From Euglena gracilis (taxonomy: Eukaryota > Euglenida > Euglenophyceae > Euglenales), in assembly GCA_039621445.1 (NCBI GenBank), contig CP154957.1, positions 19,077,237-19,141,236 of the forward strand: a stretch of DNA of 64,000 nt, given 5' to 3'. The notes below the pieces were generated by a model that was given only the letters and a program-made list of their open reading frames with translations, searched no databases and had not been told where the DNA came from. Shown here in pieces: positions 31,189-63,367 of this stretch (within the stretch, counting starts at the first letter, position 1; each line of letters begins with the position of its first letter). The position numbers and the translations under genes are program-made.

Positions 31189-32130
31189 AAAATGCCACCC
31201 CCCAGGTGGCCCCTGCATGATTTGCTCAGGCAAATTCCGGAGGGGAAACAAATACAAAATACAACCATTAACGATTTCCTGGGAAGAAACCCCAGCTTCA
31301 AGCGTTATCAAAGCGCTTTTGCGCTTTTATGGGTAATTTTGGACAAAATGGGGGTACCCCCCCCTGAAGCCACCACTGACCAAGTGGTTGACGCTTTAAT
31401 TCAACTGTTCCAATTTTCAAAGGCCCAAGCACGCAATGCATACAGTGCTATGCTTGTGATCCCTGGCTTTGGTGGCCTGAAGTTCCATGCCATGTTGGCT
31501 CCTTATAAAAGGCTTTGGAACCAAAACCTGGAGAAATATGGTGCATTCTGGGATCCTCTCCCAACCTTCCTGGGGCTGGCACAGTCCCCCCTGCCCTCGG
31601 ATATGTGTACATTACGTACACAACTCATTTTCTGTTCACGCATCCTCTGTTTATACAGAAGTTCTGATTTGGCACAGGTCCAAAGAACCACCAGTGTGTT
31701 GGGGGGGGGGCACCCTACATCAAAATTAAACGTAAAGGGCAAAAACTCCATAAGTGGGAGAGAGTTGTCTCTATTCCCCAGTGCCCCCAAATCAGTCCCT
31801 TTCATTTGATGATGTCTTATGTGACAGCAACACGTTTCCTTGTGAAACCTCGGGGCCCCTTCTAATTACGTTAAAACCCCCCTATTAAGCCATTAAGGCA
31901 GATACCATTGCTTCGATAACCGAACACTTTTTGGCCCAGCAGGGGGTACCCCCCCAGGTTTGGGGACCCCACTCCACCAGAGGGACAGGAGTTCGTTTAC
32001 TCAAAAAATTGGGCCTTTCTGCTCAAGAAGTTTGTGAAATTGGTCAGTGGAAGGGGGTAGAGGCTTTCACAGCCCATTACGAAAGACTTGGTGCACAAGG
32101 TGCTTTGGAGAGTGCCCTGGCCCCCTTTTT
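31189..32130 (+). pseudogene. Tyrosine recombinase of copy 2, interrupted
   Basis: The frame reads MPPPRWPLHDLLRQIPEGK, then the core-binding part (NDFLGRNPSFKRYQSAFALL, KAQARNAYSAMLVIPGFGG) and box I LCLYRSSDLAQVQRTTS. It stops at 31807-31809. After a stretch of about 120 bases that needs frame changes, the catalytic half resumes: HSTRGTGVRLLKKLGL (HxxR), EIGQWKGVEAF (Trp) and TAHYERLG (nucleophile Tyr). It retains the N-terminus that copy 1 lacks. It is inactive as read, because of the stop and frameshift between boxes I and II. Confidence 0.75.
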
Positions 32131-32139
32131 TCAGTGCAC

Positions 32140-32560
32140 AATCTGGCCTCACAATGGCAAAGTGCGGAGCCCGAGGTGTCTCGTACTCCCTCGAGGCAGA
32201 CCGAGAAGGGAGGAAGGGACACCGAGGGCGAAGCACAAAGACATTGTGAGCCCGACCCCCCACCCATATAAGAAAATTTGTCTTCAAACGCCCTCGATCA
32301 TAAGATGGGGGGCAGGGGGGGGGGGAGGTGGGGGGGGACCCCCCAGGCAAAGAAACAGCGCCACGGTCGCCACGTCGGAGACAATGCAGCCAACTCCGGC
32401 GAGGCGGCACTAAGCGGGACCTCCTAACCCAGCGCACCAAAACAATCACACAACAAACCGCCAGCGAGCAAGGCATGGCCTCACAATGTCTTTGTGCTTC
32501 GCCCTCGGTGTCCCTTCCTCCCTTCTCCGTCTGCCTCGAGGGAGTACGATAATCCTTGCC
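32140..32560. repeat. Terminal inverted-repeat region of copy 2
   Basis: Positions 32185-32255 and 32476-32552 are inverted copies (CCTCGAGGCAGACCGAGAAG, GGAAGGGACACCGAGGGCGA, AGCACAAAGACATTGTGAG). Between them, 32403-32487 (ACTAAGCGGGACCTCCTAAC, then CAGCGCACCAAAACAATCAC) is the inverse of 22951-23035, with one difference that I can find in about 85 bases. Confidence 0.8.
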
Positions 32561-33389
32561 CTGAACACACACAAGGGGATTTTTTTATTGGAGGGCGAGG
32601 GGCGGCAGCCCCCCCCAGGAGGCCGAAGGCCGTCTAAGTTCATTAGGGCGACTCTTCCATCCTTTCTTTGTACACCGAAGGGGCTACTGGAGGAGGGCGA
32701 GATTCGGCCATCCTTGGGAAACAAAATCCTCTTGCACAAACCAGGGGGTTTTGTCATTGGAGGGCTCTCGGGAGGTTCATACGGCGTTTACCTTTGGCCA
32801 TCCTTGCCTTTCACAGGCGCCTCGACAGAAGAGCCCCAGCAAGTGGTTATTACCCCCAAATTTTTTTTACAAATGGACCCCCGAAAAGGAGTTTCTGAAG
32901 GCATTTGGGTGGGTTTCGAGTCATTTTCCTTCCTATTTGAATGAAGATTTTTATGTTTTTTAGGAGGGGGATTGAAAACCTGTTTTTACCAGTTTTTTTT
33001 TACCTTTTGCGGCCCATCTTCGCTTGCGGGCTATCGTTTGGCTTTCTTGCCTGGCGCATTCCCCTTGATAAATTTCGTTCCGGCAGTTGGTTGTGACTTA
33101 GCCCTGCTAAAAGAAAAGCCGTCGCGAGCCATTAAAGCCAAGCAAGGCGACAAAGACAGGAGCCGCACAGTAATAAATATTTTGAATGAGCCACCTGCCC
33201 ATAAAAGACGGAGCTGGAGAGCAGCCTAGCCTCCAAATTGACAGAGGAGTTAGCGCTCGTCAAACCATCTTGGGCCGAGCTCATCTTTACCTGGAACGAG
33301 GCGGAGGTCCAAGATCCTGGAGAACTTTTGGCTTTTTTTTGAACGGAGCAGTAGGCGGAACCCACTGCATTGACATCAAAACTCCCTCA
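32561..33389. other. Right flank of the retrotransposon nest, unassigned
   Basis: A plus-strand frame at 32486-32944 is open for 152 codons (including GGFVIGGLSGGSYGVYLW) but shows no family resemblance I recognise, and its start lies in repeat sequence. The rest has only short frames. Confidence 0.3.
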
Positions 33390-33720
33390 AATGCGCCCCG
33401 GCTTCGGCGCATCCAAGCTCGCAGCATTGAGAGCAGCCTTGTTCCTAGCGGGTGGCCGCAAGCGCAGCGATAGGTCCTTCAAAGATGTGTCGCCAGGGCC
33501 TTTGAGCATCCTGAGAGTGTTGGGAAAAAAACGCTTTTTTTTGAACACGTGCATTACTTTCATCCACCAGTAGGTTCAGCCAAAAAAAACAAGCCCCTGC
33601 ATTTGAAAAGTTTTTTTTATTCCAGTTGCCTTCTGATGAATGGTTCTGACAGCACCAGGCGTTTTTAAGGTCCACCTTTGTTGCCCACATTCCCTTTACC
33701 AGTTGAGGAAAAAATTCTCC
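33390..33720 (-). pseudogene. Reverse-transcriptase fragment, third DIRS-like remnant
   Basis: On the minus strand FFPQLVKGMWATKVDLKNAW resembles RT motif A (KVDLKDAY). A tract with GACFFWLNLLV could correspond to the following strand. The rest is eroded by stops and frame changes. I treat it as a decayed pol fragment with low certainty about its limits. Confidence 0.35.
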
Positions 33721-33889
33721 TTAGTGATTCAGGAGTGGGGGGTATGGGGGTTGCAATCTGATTGATCTCAGCTTCCCCCCCTGACTCCTCTCCCTGTGGA
33801 TTGATTTCTGCTCCTTTTTCTTCCACGCAGTCCTTTAAGACAGCCAAAGCTCAGCTTTAGCTGTTTCTTCTAGTGTTTTTGCTTGCGTT

Positions 33890-34444
33890 TTGGAAAACAT
33901 AAAGCCCCCTGTAAAAATTCGGTTACACCTCTTTCGACTGAGTTACAGAATTCCGGACAGCAGACATTTGGAAGCCCAGGCAACAGCCAGGTGGACAAAT
34001 TGTGTCCAGGTGTCCTCATCATGGAATAGCAGAAAATACTCTGCCCACTGGAAAAAAATACACCAGGTGTACGCCAAACCCCCCCAGACCTCAATCCTTC
34101 AATGGCTTTCCATGCTAAGGGGCAACCACCACCTGATCTATTTGACTGTGATCCCGCATTGGGTGGGACTGTGGGGTGGCCTTGTTAACAAGGTTGCAAA
34201 TCAAGGGCACCCCACAGGTCTGGTGCAGCCTCAGTGGGGGCGTTTTCAAAATTGTCTGAGAAGGCATGACACCCAACAAATGGCTCCTCCTGTGTGTGTT
34301 GCTATCCGGGAGGGTCTGCAGAGAAAACAAATTTCACCTGAAAATATCGCACTGTATTTAAACAAGCGAGCAGCCTGGTCAGAGCCCTCTAGGCCAGAGG
34401 CACAAAAACGTGATTGGAATTCAAAAAAAAAGGTCAGTCGCTAG
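33890..34444 (+). pseudogene. Pol C-terminal fragment, third DIRS-like remnant
   Basis: The 184-codon frame contains YAKPPQTSILQWLSML followed by IYLTVIPHWVGLWGGLV. This lines up with YANPPWSVIQKFLPRL and VLMVTPYWDSATWW at the end of copy 2 pol. The last part, VAIREGLQRKQISPENIALY, resembles the N-terminal helix of DIRS recombinases. The tryptophan of NPPW is replaced by glutamine. Together with the minus-strand RT fragment nearby it suggests a rearranged old copy. Confidence 0.4.
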
Positions 34445-34499
34445 CTACTGCTCCGTGGTTGTGGGTTTTGGTAAATCGGTGAGGCAGGGGCTGACCACC

Positions 34500-34819
34500 A
34501 TGGTGTGTGACCATACCATTGCTTAGCGGTCCCCCGGGGGGAGGGGGGGTTACTTTCCACTCCGAAAAATCCAGTCAGTCATTTTTTTTTTCCGGCCAAG
34601 CCAGTCAGTCACTTTACCCCCCCTGGGGGGGGGGGGGTCGCTGCTCAGGAAAACCAGTCACTTTTTGGCCTTTCAAGGCCATTTTTGGCCAAAATTTTCC
34701 CCGGCGCCTTCGGCGCCGGTTGGCCACTCAGCCACTTTTGGGTGATTTCTGGCCTACCCCACCCCCGGAGGGGGGTCACGGCCAAAAAACCAGTCAGTCA
34801 CTCTGAAAAAACCAGTCAG
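34500..34819. repeat. CCAGTCAGTCA repeats and GC hairpin 3' of RPC4
   Basis: CCAGTCAGTCA occurs at least four times between G homopolymers. CCGGCGCCTTCGGCGCCGG at 34701-34719 is a perfect hairpin. GACCATACCATTGCTTA near 34509 is shared with about 59406-59422 in an EFL1 intron, where it is again followed by ACTTTCCACT and AGTCAGTCA-like repeats. Confidence 0.7.
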
Positions 34820-35779
34820 TCACCCCCCGGGGGGTGGGACAGGTGTTAAGCAATGGTCTGTGTGCGACACGTCGCCGAGGAAGTAGCAGCAGTCGTCAGT
34901 CGGGTTGACGGCCATCAGATTCTGGGCAAACGTGCCACTCTTCGCCAGGGAGACGTCCATCATGCAGTTCCCAAGCTGCAGCTTGATCTTCCCCGACTTG
35001 TACACCACCATCTTGCCTGGCGGGGTAGGGGGTGGGCACCATTGGGACAGAATATGAGGGCAGCACCACAAGACCTGCCGAGTTGAAAACGTCTTTCCAT
35101 CATCAAATAATTCAAAATATCGCCAGGCAAAAACCACGTAACTACGCACACACACACACACACACACACATACGCGCGCACACACAAACACAACACACAC
35201 GCTCGCGCACGCAAACACACGTGCTCGCGCACGCTCACACGCAAGCACGCACGCCCACCCGCACGCACATACACACACAGCGAAACGACAGAGTCGAAAA
35301 TGGGGCGGGGTTGGCTAATCCTACCCAACTTGGACCCCTTGTTGGGGGGGATACAGTTGCTCGCCATTGGAAAAATAATTTTGGGAACGAGGCCGGGGGC
35401 GTGGTGATGATCCACAATTTTCATTTCCGACCCAAATCCCCCCCCACACACATGTGCGCGTGTGAATGCAAAAAACAACAAAAACACAAATTAAGCAAAA
35501 AACCACCCAATCCTTCAACTGTGAAACAACTGTAAACAAATTTATTCCTGAGTCTTCTTCAACGGCTGTTCCCACTTCAAGCATGCACTCATTTCCCTCT
35601 GTTGTCGCGTAAAAACGACTCCCGGAAATGGAAGAAATGTGTGTAAGAAGCAGATTGGGCAGCACCGGACTGGCCGGAGGGCAGGCCGTTCAGCGTGGTC
35701 TTGTTCTCCTGGCGGTTCACCTTCGGGTCCACGGGAAGCGGCAACAGCAGCGGAAGCTGGATGAGGAACAACGTGTCCG
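34820..35779 (-). CDS. RPC4: RPC4 C-terminal exons 35666-35779 and 34820-35016
   Basis: Exon 35666-35779 encodes FLIQLPLLLPLPVDPKVNRQ and ends one base into a codon at G|GTGCTG. Exon 34820-35016 begins GC AAG after CCCGCCAG, completing GGC, and reads MVVYKSGKIKLQLGNCMMDV. It ends DHCLTPVPPPGG and stop at 34820-34822. Phase and frame fit exactly across this intron, which carries a (CA)n run at about 35145-35280. This pair makes up the conserved RPC4 domain. Confidence 0.85.
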
Positions 35780-38700
35780 CTCAGGCTGGGTCGCTTAGGT
35801 CGCTTAACGGCCCCACCAGTTCAGTCGAGGAGCACCCCTCCAGGTCAGTAGCTGGGAATTTGGGCAGGCAGGGAAAACGCTGCTTGGATGACACCCCCAT
35901 GGAATGCATACCACGAATAATGCTAAACTTGCTTCTTTGACGCAAAATACCCAGACAACAAACTCAGGAATCAAAGTGTGCATCATGGGACTGGGCCTTG
36001 GAGAATTGGGGAACCCTGGGTTCAAATATCCACCACTGGCGAGTGATGACCCCTACTGTATCCAAAATCCCCCATAATCCAAAATACATAATCTGCAACT
36101 GTCAAGCCGCCCAAGCTTGACAAGCAAACTGCTGTCACAAGGCGGCTGCAAAAGAAGTTAAAACCGTCCACGAGGGGGGGGGGCAGGGGCTGGGGGTCCG
36201 GCTCAAGCGACGCCCTGGTCCTCCTTCAGCTCCTCAGACCCCGAGTCAATAAAGCACGCGGTCTTCTCCTGAGGGAACAGCGGAGGGGGCGTTGTAATGC
36301 AACGCCGTGCACTTTCCGGGGGCGGCTGACAGAATGCAGAGAAATGGGCAAATGTCTGTCCTCCGACCGGGTGGTCGTCAGACATGGGGTCCTGACAAAA
36401 AACGTGTCCTTCGACCAGGGGTTGGTCGGTTAGACAAAGGGTCTTAAAAAAATCAATCTACCAACTGGGAGGTGTCTGGATCTCCCCCAAAATAAAAAAA
36501 ATGCCCAAACCAGAGCCCAAAATGGCATTTTCTGGTCGAATTCGGGAACAAAAATTTTCAGGTGCCGTGCCAAAAATCTGGCCAAGGGAAGGTAGCTAGA
36601 CATGGGGGGGTAGAAAGACACACACACACATACACAATATACACCAATTTGAGAGAGGATGTATCGGTAAACTGCCACAGTGCAAGGTGATGCCGAAAGT
36701 GCAGCATCACCATCACCTTGCAAGGAATAGACAGCTTGGGGGAAAGTCAGAAGAATGATCAGACCTCCCATGCAAGAAAGACAACTACGCCCAGGAAAAT
36801 GAGGGAACGGAACTGTCCAGAAACAGCCAATCAGTGGGGGGGGGGGACCTCGTCCAAATGGCCAGAGGGGTCGGCCTGGTTTACGCCAATGGGCAGGCTG
36901 GTGGGGAAGTTGCGTGTCTGCTCCCGCAGCGCGTGCAGTGGAGGGGCAGCCTCCTCCTCCTCCAGGCTCTGTGACGGTGGCGGGACCAACACCAAAGCAA
37001 ACACAATCCGTTCCAGGAGGTCACAACCAGGCTTTTTTTAACCAACCCCGGGGGGGGGTCTGGAGTGCCTGTGAGTGCCTGCCCAGGCAGGCACTACCCC
37101 CCCCCCCCGGGGGGTGGGTCGGATTTCGGCCTGTGCCCGGGCACATTCCTTTGAAAATGGGCCATTTTTGGCTCCCCGGCACCTTCGGCGCCGGGGTTGT
37201 GCTAGGGCACTTTTGGCCGTGTGCCCTACCCCCCCCGGGGGGGTCGGATTTGAAGTGCCTTGGAGTGCCTGCCCAGGCAGGCACCCCCCCGGGGTGGGGT
37301 CGGCACCCGACTAAAATACAGCCTGGTCACAACCACAGATTTTCTTTTTGAGGATGCCCCCCCGGGTTCCAGGCAACTTTTGGGCGTCAATCTTAGGGAA
37401 AAAAATTGGCAACACGGCAAAAACATAAAAAAAGGTGAAATTGGTGGGGAAAAAAACACCCGTCTTTGGCAGGTTCCCACCAAGCCCCACCTGGGGGGAG
37501 GGGGCGGCTGCTGACCGTAGCCACTCCCCCAGGGTATAGGTCCATCCGACCCCCCCCCCCTGTGTCCAACCTTAAAAAAAAAGATGAGAAAAAAAATCTC
37601 CTCATCTCAACGTTCTTGCACGTTGACAGGTTGGCTGGAATGATGGCCAGGACCATGGGCAGCAAAATCGCCTTGGACAGGACTTTGAAACGCTGGCCGT
37701 TTGGAAATAGCCAGGGACTGACAGGATCCCCGACAGGTTCTTGCACACAGAAAATCAACTGGGGGTGGCGGCTGGGGTTGGGGTGGACGATTTTGCATTG
37801 CCCTCTGACAAAAAGATACATCATCGTGAGTCCATAAAGCAATAATATTGCCGCCAGAGGTAACTATCAAATAGCGGGATCGAGGCTGAAAATTGACTGA
37901 GTGAAAAGAGTGGAAAAATTGGTGGTCAAGAAAAATGCTTGGCGGCCTCAAGGGAAAAAAAAGAGGATTTTGGTAAGCTTCTTAAAAACATAAATTTCGG
38001 AGATTAATGGGAAAAATTAGGAGTACGTGTCAATCAATAAAGAAATTTGAATTTTCAGGCCTCAAATAAGAGTCACCTTCGAATTGTCGCCATTTTGGTA
38101 GAGCCATAAAAAGAAGTGGAAAATTCCTTCAACTGGAGGAAGACTCCTTCCTTCAAATGCAGGCAGATGAACTTATGGATAAAAGAACTCCCGGTGTTCG
38201 CACTTTTTACACCTGTTTTCCTCCTATTTTCTAACATGCCCTGCCTGCGTCTTCTCCTGCCGCCTGGGGGACGGTCCTGCGAGTCCCAACAACGTCGAAT
38301 CCCACGGGGGCGGACACCTTGGACTGCACAATGGAGGTGGGAGCGCGACTGCCCTGCAGCACCGGGGCCAGCCCTGCGCCGAACGCCAACCACGCGGTGT
38401 GCGTAGCATGTGGGTGCACGCGGTGTTTGTTCTGTTGCGATTCAATGCGCACGATGCACTTGGGAGGGTGTGCATCAGTGGATGAGCAAGAGAAACCTTG
38501 CTTTGCTGGAATCCAAACCAACAGCGAGTGCAGTTTGATTCGCGATTTTATGACTGGGATTACTGCCCGTACTTTTCAAGCTCAGCAGCAAAAAGAGGAA
38601 GGGGTCCAAGGGCAGTGGCCACGCCGGGAGGACGATGCACGGAAGCCACGAAATGTCTTGGAAATATTTACTTGGGGCCCGCACGTGCACGACCCGGGGG

Positions 38701-40251
38701 TTCGACTCACCCGCCCGCCGCCCAAAACCCTTGGAAAATTTGCTGGGGCCAAACAGGTGTAAAAAGATCGATGGACCGGAAAACGTGGCAGCTCCGGGCC
38801 GCGGGACACCGGAGCGGCCCTGGGCCACACCTCCCGTGCCGCCGGAGGCCTCAAACGCCAGCTGGTCCCGCGGCTTCCACTCCCGGGCGTGCTGCTGCCG
38901 CTCCCGCCGGGCGTTCTTCACGAAGTCGTCGTCCGCCCCGCCGCCCTCCGCCCCCGGCCCGCCCTCTGCGGCTGGGCCCAGGCCGACCCCCGCCCCTCCA
39001 ACCCCAGATACCCGTCTCAGCCGGATGGGGTCTTGATTTTTTTGACCTCTGGCCCCAATGACCCCAAACGGCCTCCAACCTGGGCACGTCGGGCTGGGGG
39101 TGCCGTGCACAGGGTCCTGGCAGAGGCATTTGGGTAATTTCGGCGTGGCATTGGTTTCCCTCTCTTCTCTCTTTTGCTTCTTTCTCGTTTTTTTTGACGA
39201 GGGTTCCCGGAAGCTATCTTCCCTATCCGAGCCTGGCAACCAAAACTACCCCCCATGTGTGCATTGAACAGCAAGTGGTATCGTCGGGTATTATTCCTGC
39301 AGAATGCAAAGGAACCTCGGAAAATACCACTTTGTCCATGTCCACGGAGGTGGTCATCAGGCAGCAGGCAGGGGCATGGCACTGAGGGTTAGCCGACAGT
39401 GCCACCTCATGTTGCATGCCGCCGTTCTCCGATGTGACGCCTGTGCAATTTGCTTGGGGAGAATAAAACTGGCAACCTACGGTGGCCCACTGGACCCAGA
39501 GGGGGTGGCCTGTTGCAGATGAGGAGGCGGCCGCCGGGGGGTGGGCCGGCAGCCCCTCGGGCCGCTTCACCGCCTTGGGGAAGAAGCGCCGCCGCTGGTC
39601 CGACCCGCCTGAGGGGAGAGGGGTCTGCGGTGGCTCTTTCGTACAGCTTCCTGCAGGGCATTCGGGTGATTGAGGGGGGAGGGAGGGGGACGAACCCCCA
39701 ACCCAGTGCGAAGCGCCGGAAATTCTTTTCGGGGGGGGCAACAAAAAAATCACCCAAAACCTTCTTCTCAGATGTTTTCTTCCAAAAAATGACAGAAAAA
39801 CATGCAAAAAGGTTCTTTTCCGGCACAAAGCACGGAGAACTGATTTTTTTTGGCTCCAGGGGGTCCCTGGAACCCCCTCCCTCGGCTCAGCGGGGATGGA
39901 TCCAGAACTCTCCCCCGGGGCCAAATCCCCCCACCCTTCCCCCTGTACAAAATCAACGCTCACTTGGAACCCTTGGTGCATACATCTGGCTCGCATTCGA
40001 CGATTGCTCGAGCCCTCGATCTTTTTCGAGGGGAGCAGCTGTTGGGGGAAGCAATCAGAGGCTCAGGCTGCGACCTCGAATCCTGAGCATCCAACCTGCC
40101 CCCCGCCCCCACCGACCTGACCTTAATTGGGCACCCTTTTAATAGTGACTGGATGGATGGGGGAACGGGGGGGGGGGCACTCACCTGTCGCCTGCGGGCC
40201 GCCCTCGAGCTTCACCACCACCCGCTCGAATGGCGGAGCCCCGCCGGACAT
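34820..40251 (-). CDS. RPC4: RNA polymerase III subunit RPC4 (POLR3D/Rpc53 homologue)
   Basis: RPC4 pairs with RPC5 on the lobe of RNA polymerase III and works in initiation, termination and reinitiation at tRNA and 5S genes. Only its C-terminal domain is well conserved, and that is what identifies the gene: LFLIQLPLLLPLPVD followed by GKMVVYKSGKIKLQLGN and YFLGDVSHTDHCL. Proposed exons (minus strand): 40185-40251, about 39518-39615, about 38795-39010, about 38240-38400, about 36850-36975, about 36200-36290, 35666-35779 and 34820-35016. The middle is poorly conserved in all eukaryotes, as expected, so the central exon limits are approximate and an exon may be missed. The gene is tandem with EFL1 and convergent with the alveolin gene. 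Confidence 0.75.
36200..38400 (-). CDS. RPC4: RPC4 middle exons (about 38240-38400, 36850-36975, 36200-36290)
   Basis: 38240-38400 reads PTSIVQSKVSAPVGFDVVGT. 36850-36975 reads ALREQTRNFPTSLPIGVNQ, recalling the conserved NxPxxLP segment of RPC4. 36200-36290 reads PQEKTACFIDSGSEELKED. The introns between them hold G-run repeats, a palindromic CCCCGGCACCTTCGGCGCCG at 37174-37196 and copies of TGCCTGCCCAGGCAGGCAC near 37075-37095 and 37267-37285. No alternative gene is seen. Confidence 0.45.
38795..39010 (-). CDS. RPC4: RPC4 central acidic/basic exon
   Basis: The GC-rich minus-strand frame reads DDDFVKNARRERQQHAREWK, then PRDQLAFEASGGTGG, after a Gly/Ala-rich stretch. Highly charged sequence is usual in the RPC4 middle region. 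The other frames are Arg/Pro-rich noise. Exon ends are approximate. Confidence 0.45.
40185..40251 (-). CDS. RPC4: RPC4 first exon
   Basis: The ATG is at 40251-40249 and the exon reads MSGGAPPFERVVVKLEGGPQ, ending one base into a codon at an excellent donor (ACAG|GTGAGT). The next candidate exon (about 39518-39615) supplies SDQRRRFFPKAVKRPEG, resembling the basic TFxPxxxxRK segment near the RPC4 N-terminus. That similarity is the reason for linking this exon to the gene. Confidence 0.6.
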
Positions 40252-42078
40252 GGCGGGCCACGGAGGGGGGAGGTAGGTTAGCGGGGCGGGGAGTTGGCCG
40301 GCTGCGAACAACAAACAAGCGGTGGTGCGTGCCGCAGTCACGTGGACGATTGTGGAAAAGCACCAGGCCCATGTTTTTCACCCCTGGGGTATTAAACGAA
40401 CGGGAGGGGGGGGGGACTGGACCCTCTGGGGGGGGGTCGAACCCACCCTATGCAAAAAGAATTTCCGGCGCTTTGTGCTGGGAAAACACACATTTTTTTT
40501 GAAAAATCGGCCAAAAGCAACAAAATTTTCATCTTTTTGCCTTCAGCCTTTTTGCGCGGTGAGAAAATTCTGCCAGTCCGAATTCTCAAGGCATTTAAAG
40601 GCACTTTGAGGGCGTATCATGTGGTTTGCTGTCAGAGTCTGCAATACTCCAGATCATTCTGTGGTGCCCTCAGCTGAACTGAAAGCATGCTCGTTCACCT
40701 CCCCACAGCTGCTCCGCATTTTCCATGTCTTGTGCCCTTGCCCTCTGCTCTTCAAGTTCAGAAATAACACTCCTCACGCAGGTGTGCATTACAATCAGCA
40801 ATATGAAACGGCAATAGCCTCAGTTGCAAGCAACCCACATCCGCAAATACCCATGTCCATTTCTGAGTTGAAAGGCGAATGCCACACAAGGCGCAAAAAA
40901 ATCAAAAAAAATTCCCACTTGGGCCCTGAACTCTTTGTGAATGGGCCCTGCACTTTTAACGCTGGGCCCTGCACTTTTAACGCTAGGCCCTGCACTTTCA
41001 TCGCTGGGCCCTGTACTTTTATCGCTGGGCCCTGTACTTTTATCGCTAGGCCCTTAACTTTTTTCGCTAGGCCCTTCACTTTTTTCGCTAGGCCCTGCAC
41101 TTTTTTCGTTGGGGCTCACAAAAGAATAAATACTGTAATTCTTCAAAGCATTCTAAAAAATTCCAGCATCGCCCAGCATCATCAGAGGTGCTTGGTGGGG
41201 GGACACCCCGCCCTCCTTATATTGAGCCCTGGTTCTACCCCCCCTTCTCCCTGGTGGTAGCTTCACTCTTGCTCTGAAGGGAAAGAAGCTCAGCGACCCC
41301 CCATCCCCCATCAAGCTACTGCACCTCCCAAGGGGTTGAAATTTTATATATTATTTATTAATTTAATACATTTGGCATGCCCAAAAATTCAACAAAGAAA
41401 AGCAAGGACACAAGTGACAGGAGGAAAGATGCCATGCAAACCAAACAACCAACCAAAACAGTCCATAATTTCTTGTTGCTGTCAGGATTTGTCGGTTTCG
41501 TTCGGATTCATCTTTGTTTTTCGGAACCGACCTCCAGAAGGTAAACAGAGCTGTTACTGGTATTTGTCGGGAGTAGCCAGAATCTGTCACTGGAGTTGCT
41601 TCATCAAGACAACCCCGGGGGGGGGGGGGTGGACATCCCCACATCCCATACATATGCCCATCACCATCCCATCATCGAACCTTGGCTGCCACCACACAGC
41701 CTCAGAGGCGCGGGGAGGGGCAGGAAGGGACCACATTGTTGGGGTCACACAGCGTGCCGGTCAGTCAGGTCAGCCAATGAGTCAGCCGGGCCAGCCCGGG
41801 CCGAGGTGGGAGGGGAGGGGTGGTGCGCCGGCCCCTGCCAGGTGGCACCCCCCCCCCCCGCCACGGCGGCCGCGAGGCGGCCGCCAAAAAAAAAAGGAGG
41901 TACCCCGAAAAGGAAGGAAGGAGGGGGGGGGAGGGGGACAGCTGCGCTCCGCAAGGCGAAACCCGCACCGCTGTCCCCCCCAAAGTGCCGGTACCCCGCA
42001 GCGGGGGGCCCCTCCACCGCTGCGGTGTGGAGGGGAGGGGGTGGGAAAGGGTCACGGGGGTCAGGGGAGGCACAGAAG
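40252..42078. other. Intergenic region between EFL1 and RPC4
   Basis: It contains a TCCGGCGCTTTGTGCTGGGA hairpin near 40463, a 21-bp tandem array at 40920-41115, and a GC-rich stretch at 41700-42078 with long open frames on both strands that are only Pro/Arg/Gly-rich. The RPC4 promoter should lie just above 40251, but no motif is recognised. Confidence 0.5.
40920..41115. repeat. 21-bp tandem repeat, about nine copies
   Basis: The unit is GGGCCCTGCACTTTTAACGC plus T, with T/A and TATC/TTTC variants. A 21-base period keeps frame, so both strands are open: the minus strand would read KVQGLA-type heptads. There is no start, splice or homology evidence that it is translated. Confidence 0.85.

Positions 42079-63367
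<21,289 letters not shown>

Larger units (their letters stand above)
27250..32560 (+). mobile_element. DIRS/Ngaro-like retrotransposon, copy 2
   Basis: On the plus strand it holds gag-like/RT-RNase H (27459-30165), a tRNA-like insertion (30572-30642), a tyrosine recombinase (31189-32130) and terminal inverted-repeat material (32140-32560). Pol and recombinase point the same way, unlike copy 1. Its right end (about 32403-32487) is almost identical, in inverse orientation, to the left end of copy 1 (about 22951-23035). The coding parts are interrupted by frameshifts and stops, so it is not autonomous as read. Confidence 0.75.

Noticed and set aside
22770-34444. Ordinary Ty3/Copia LTR retrotransposons
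   Set aside because: No protease or DDE integrase is seen; a tyrosine recombinase is present and the terminal repeats are split or inverted rather than LTRs.
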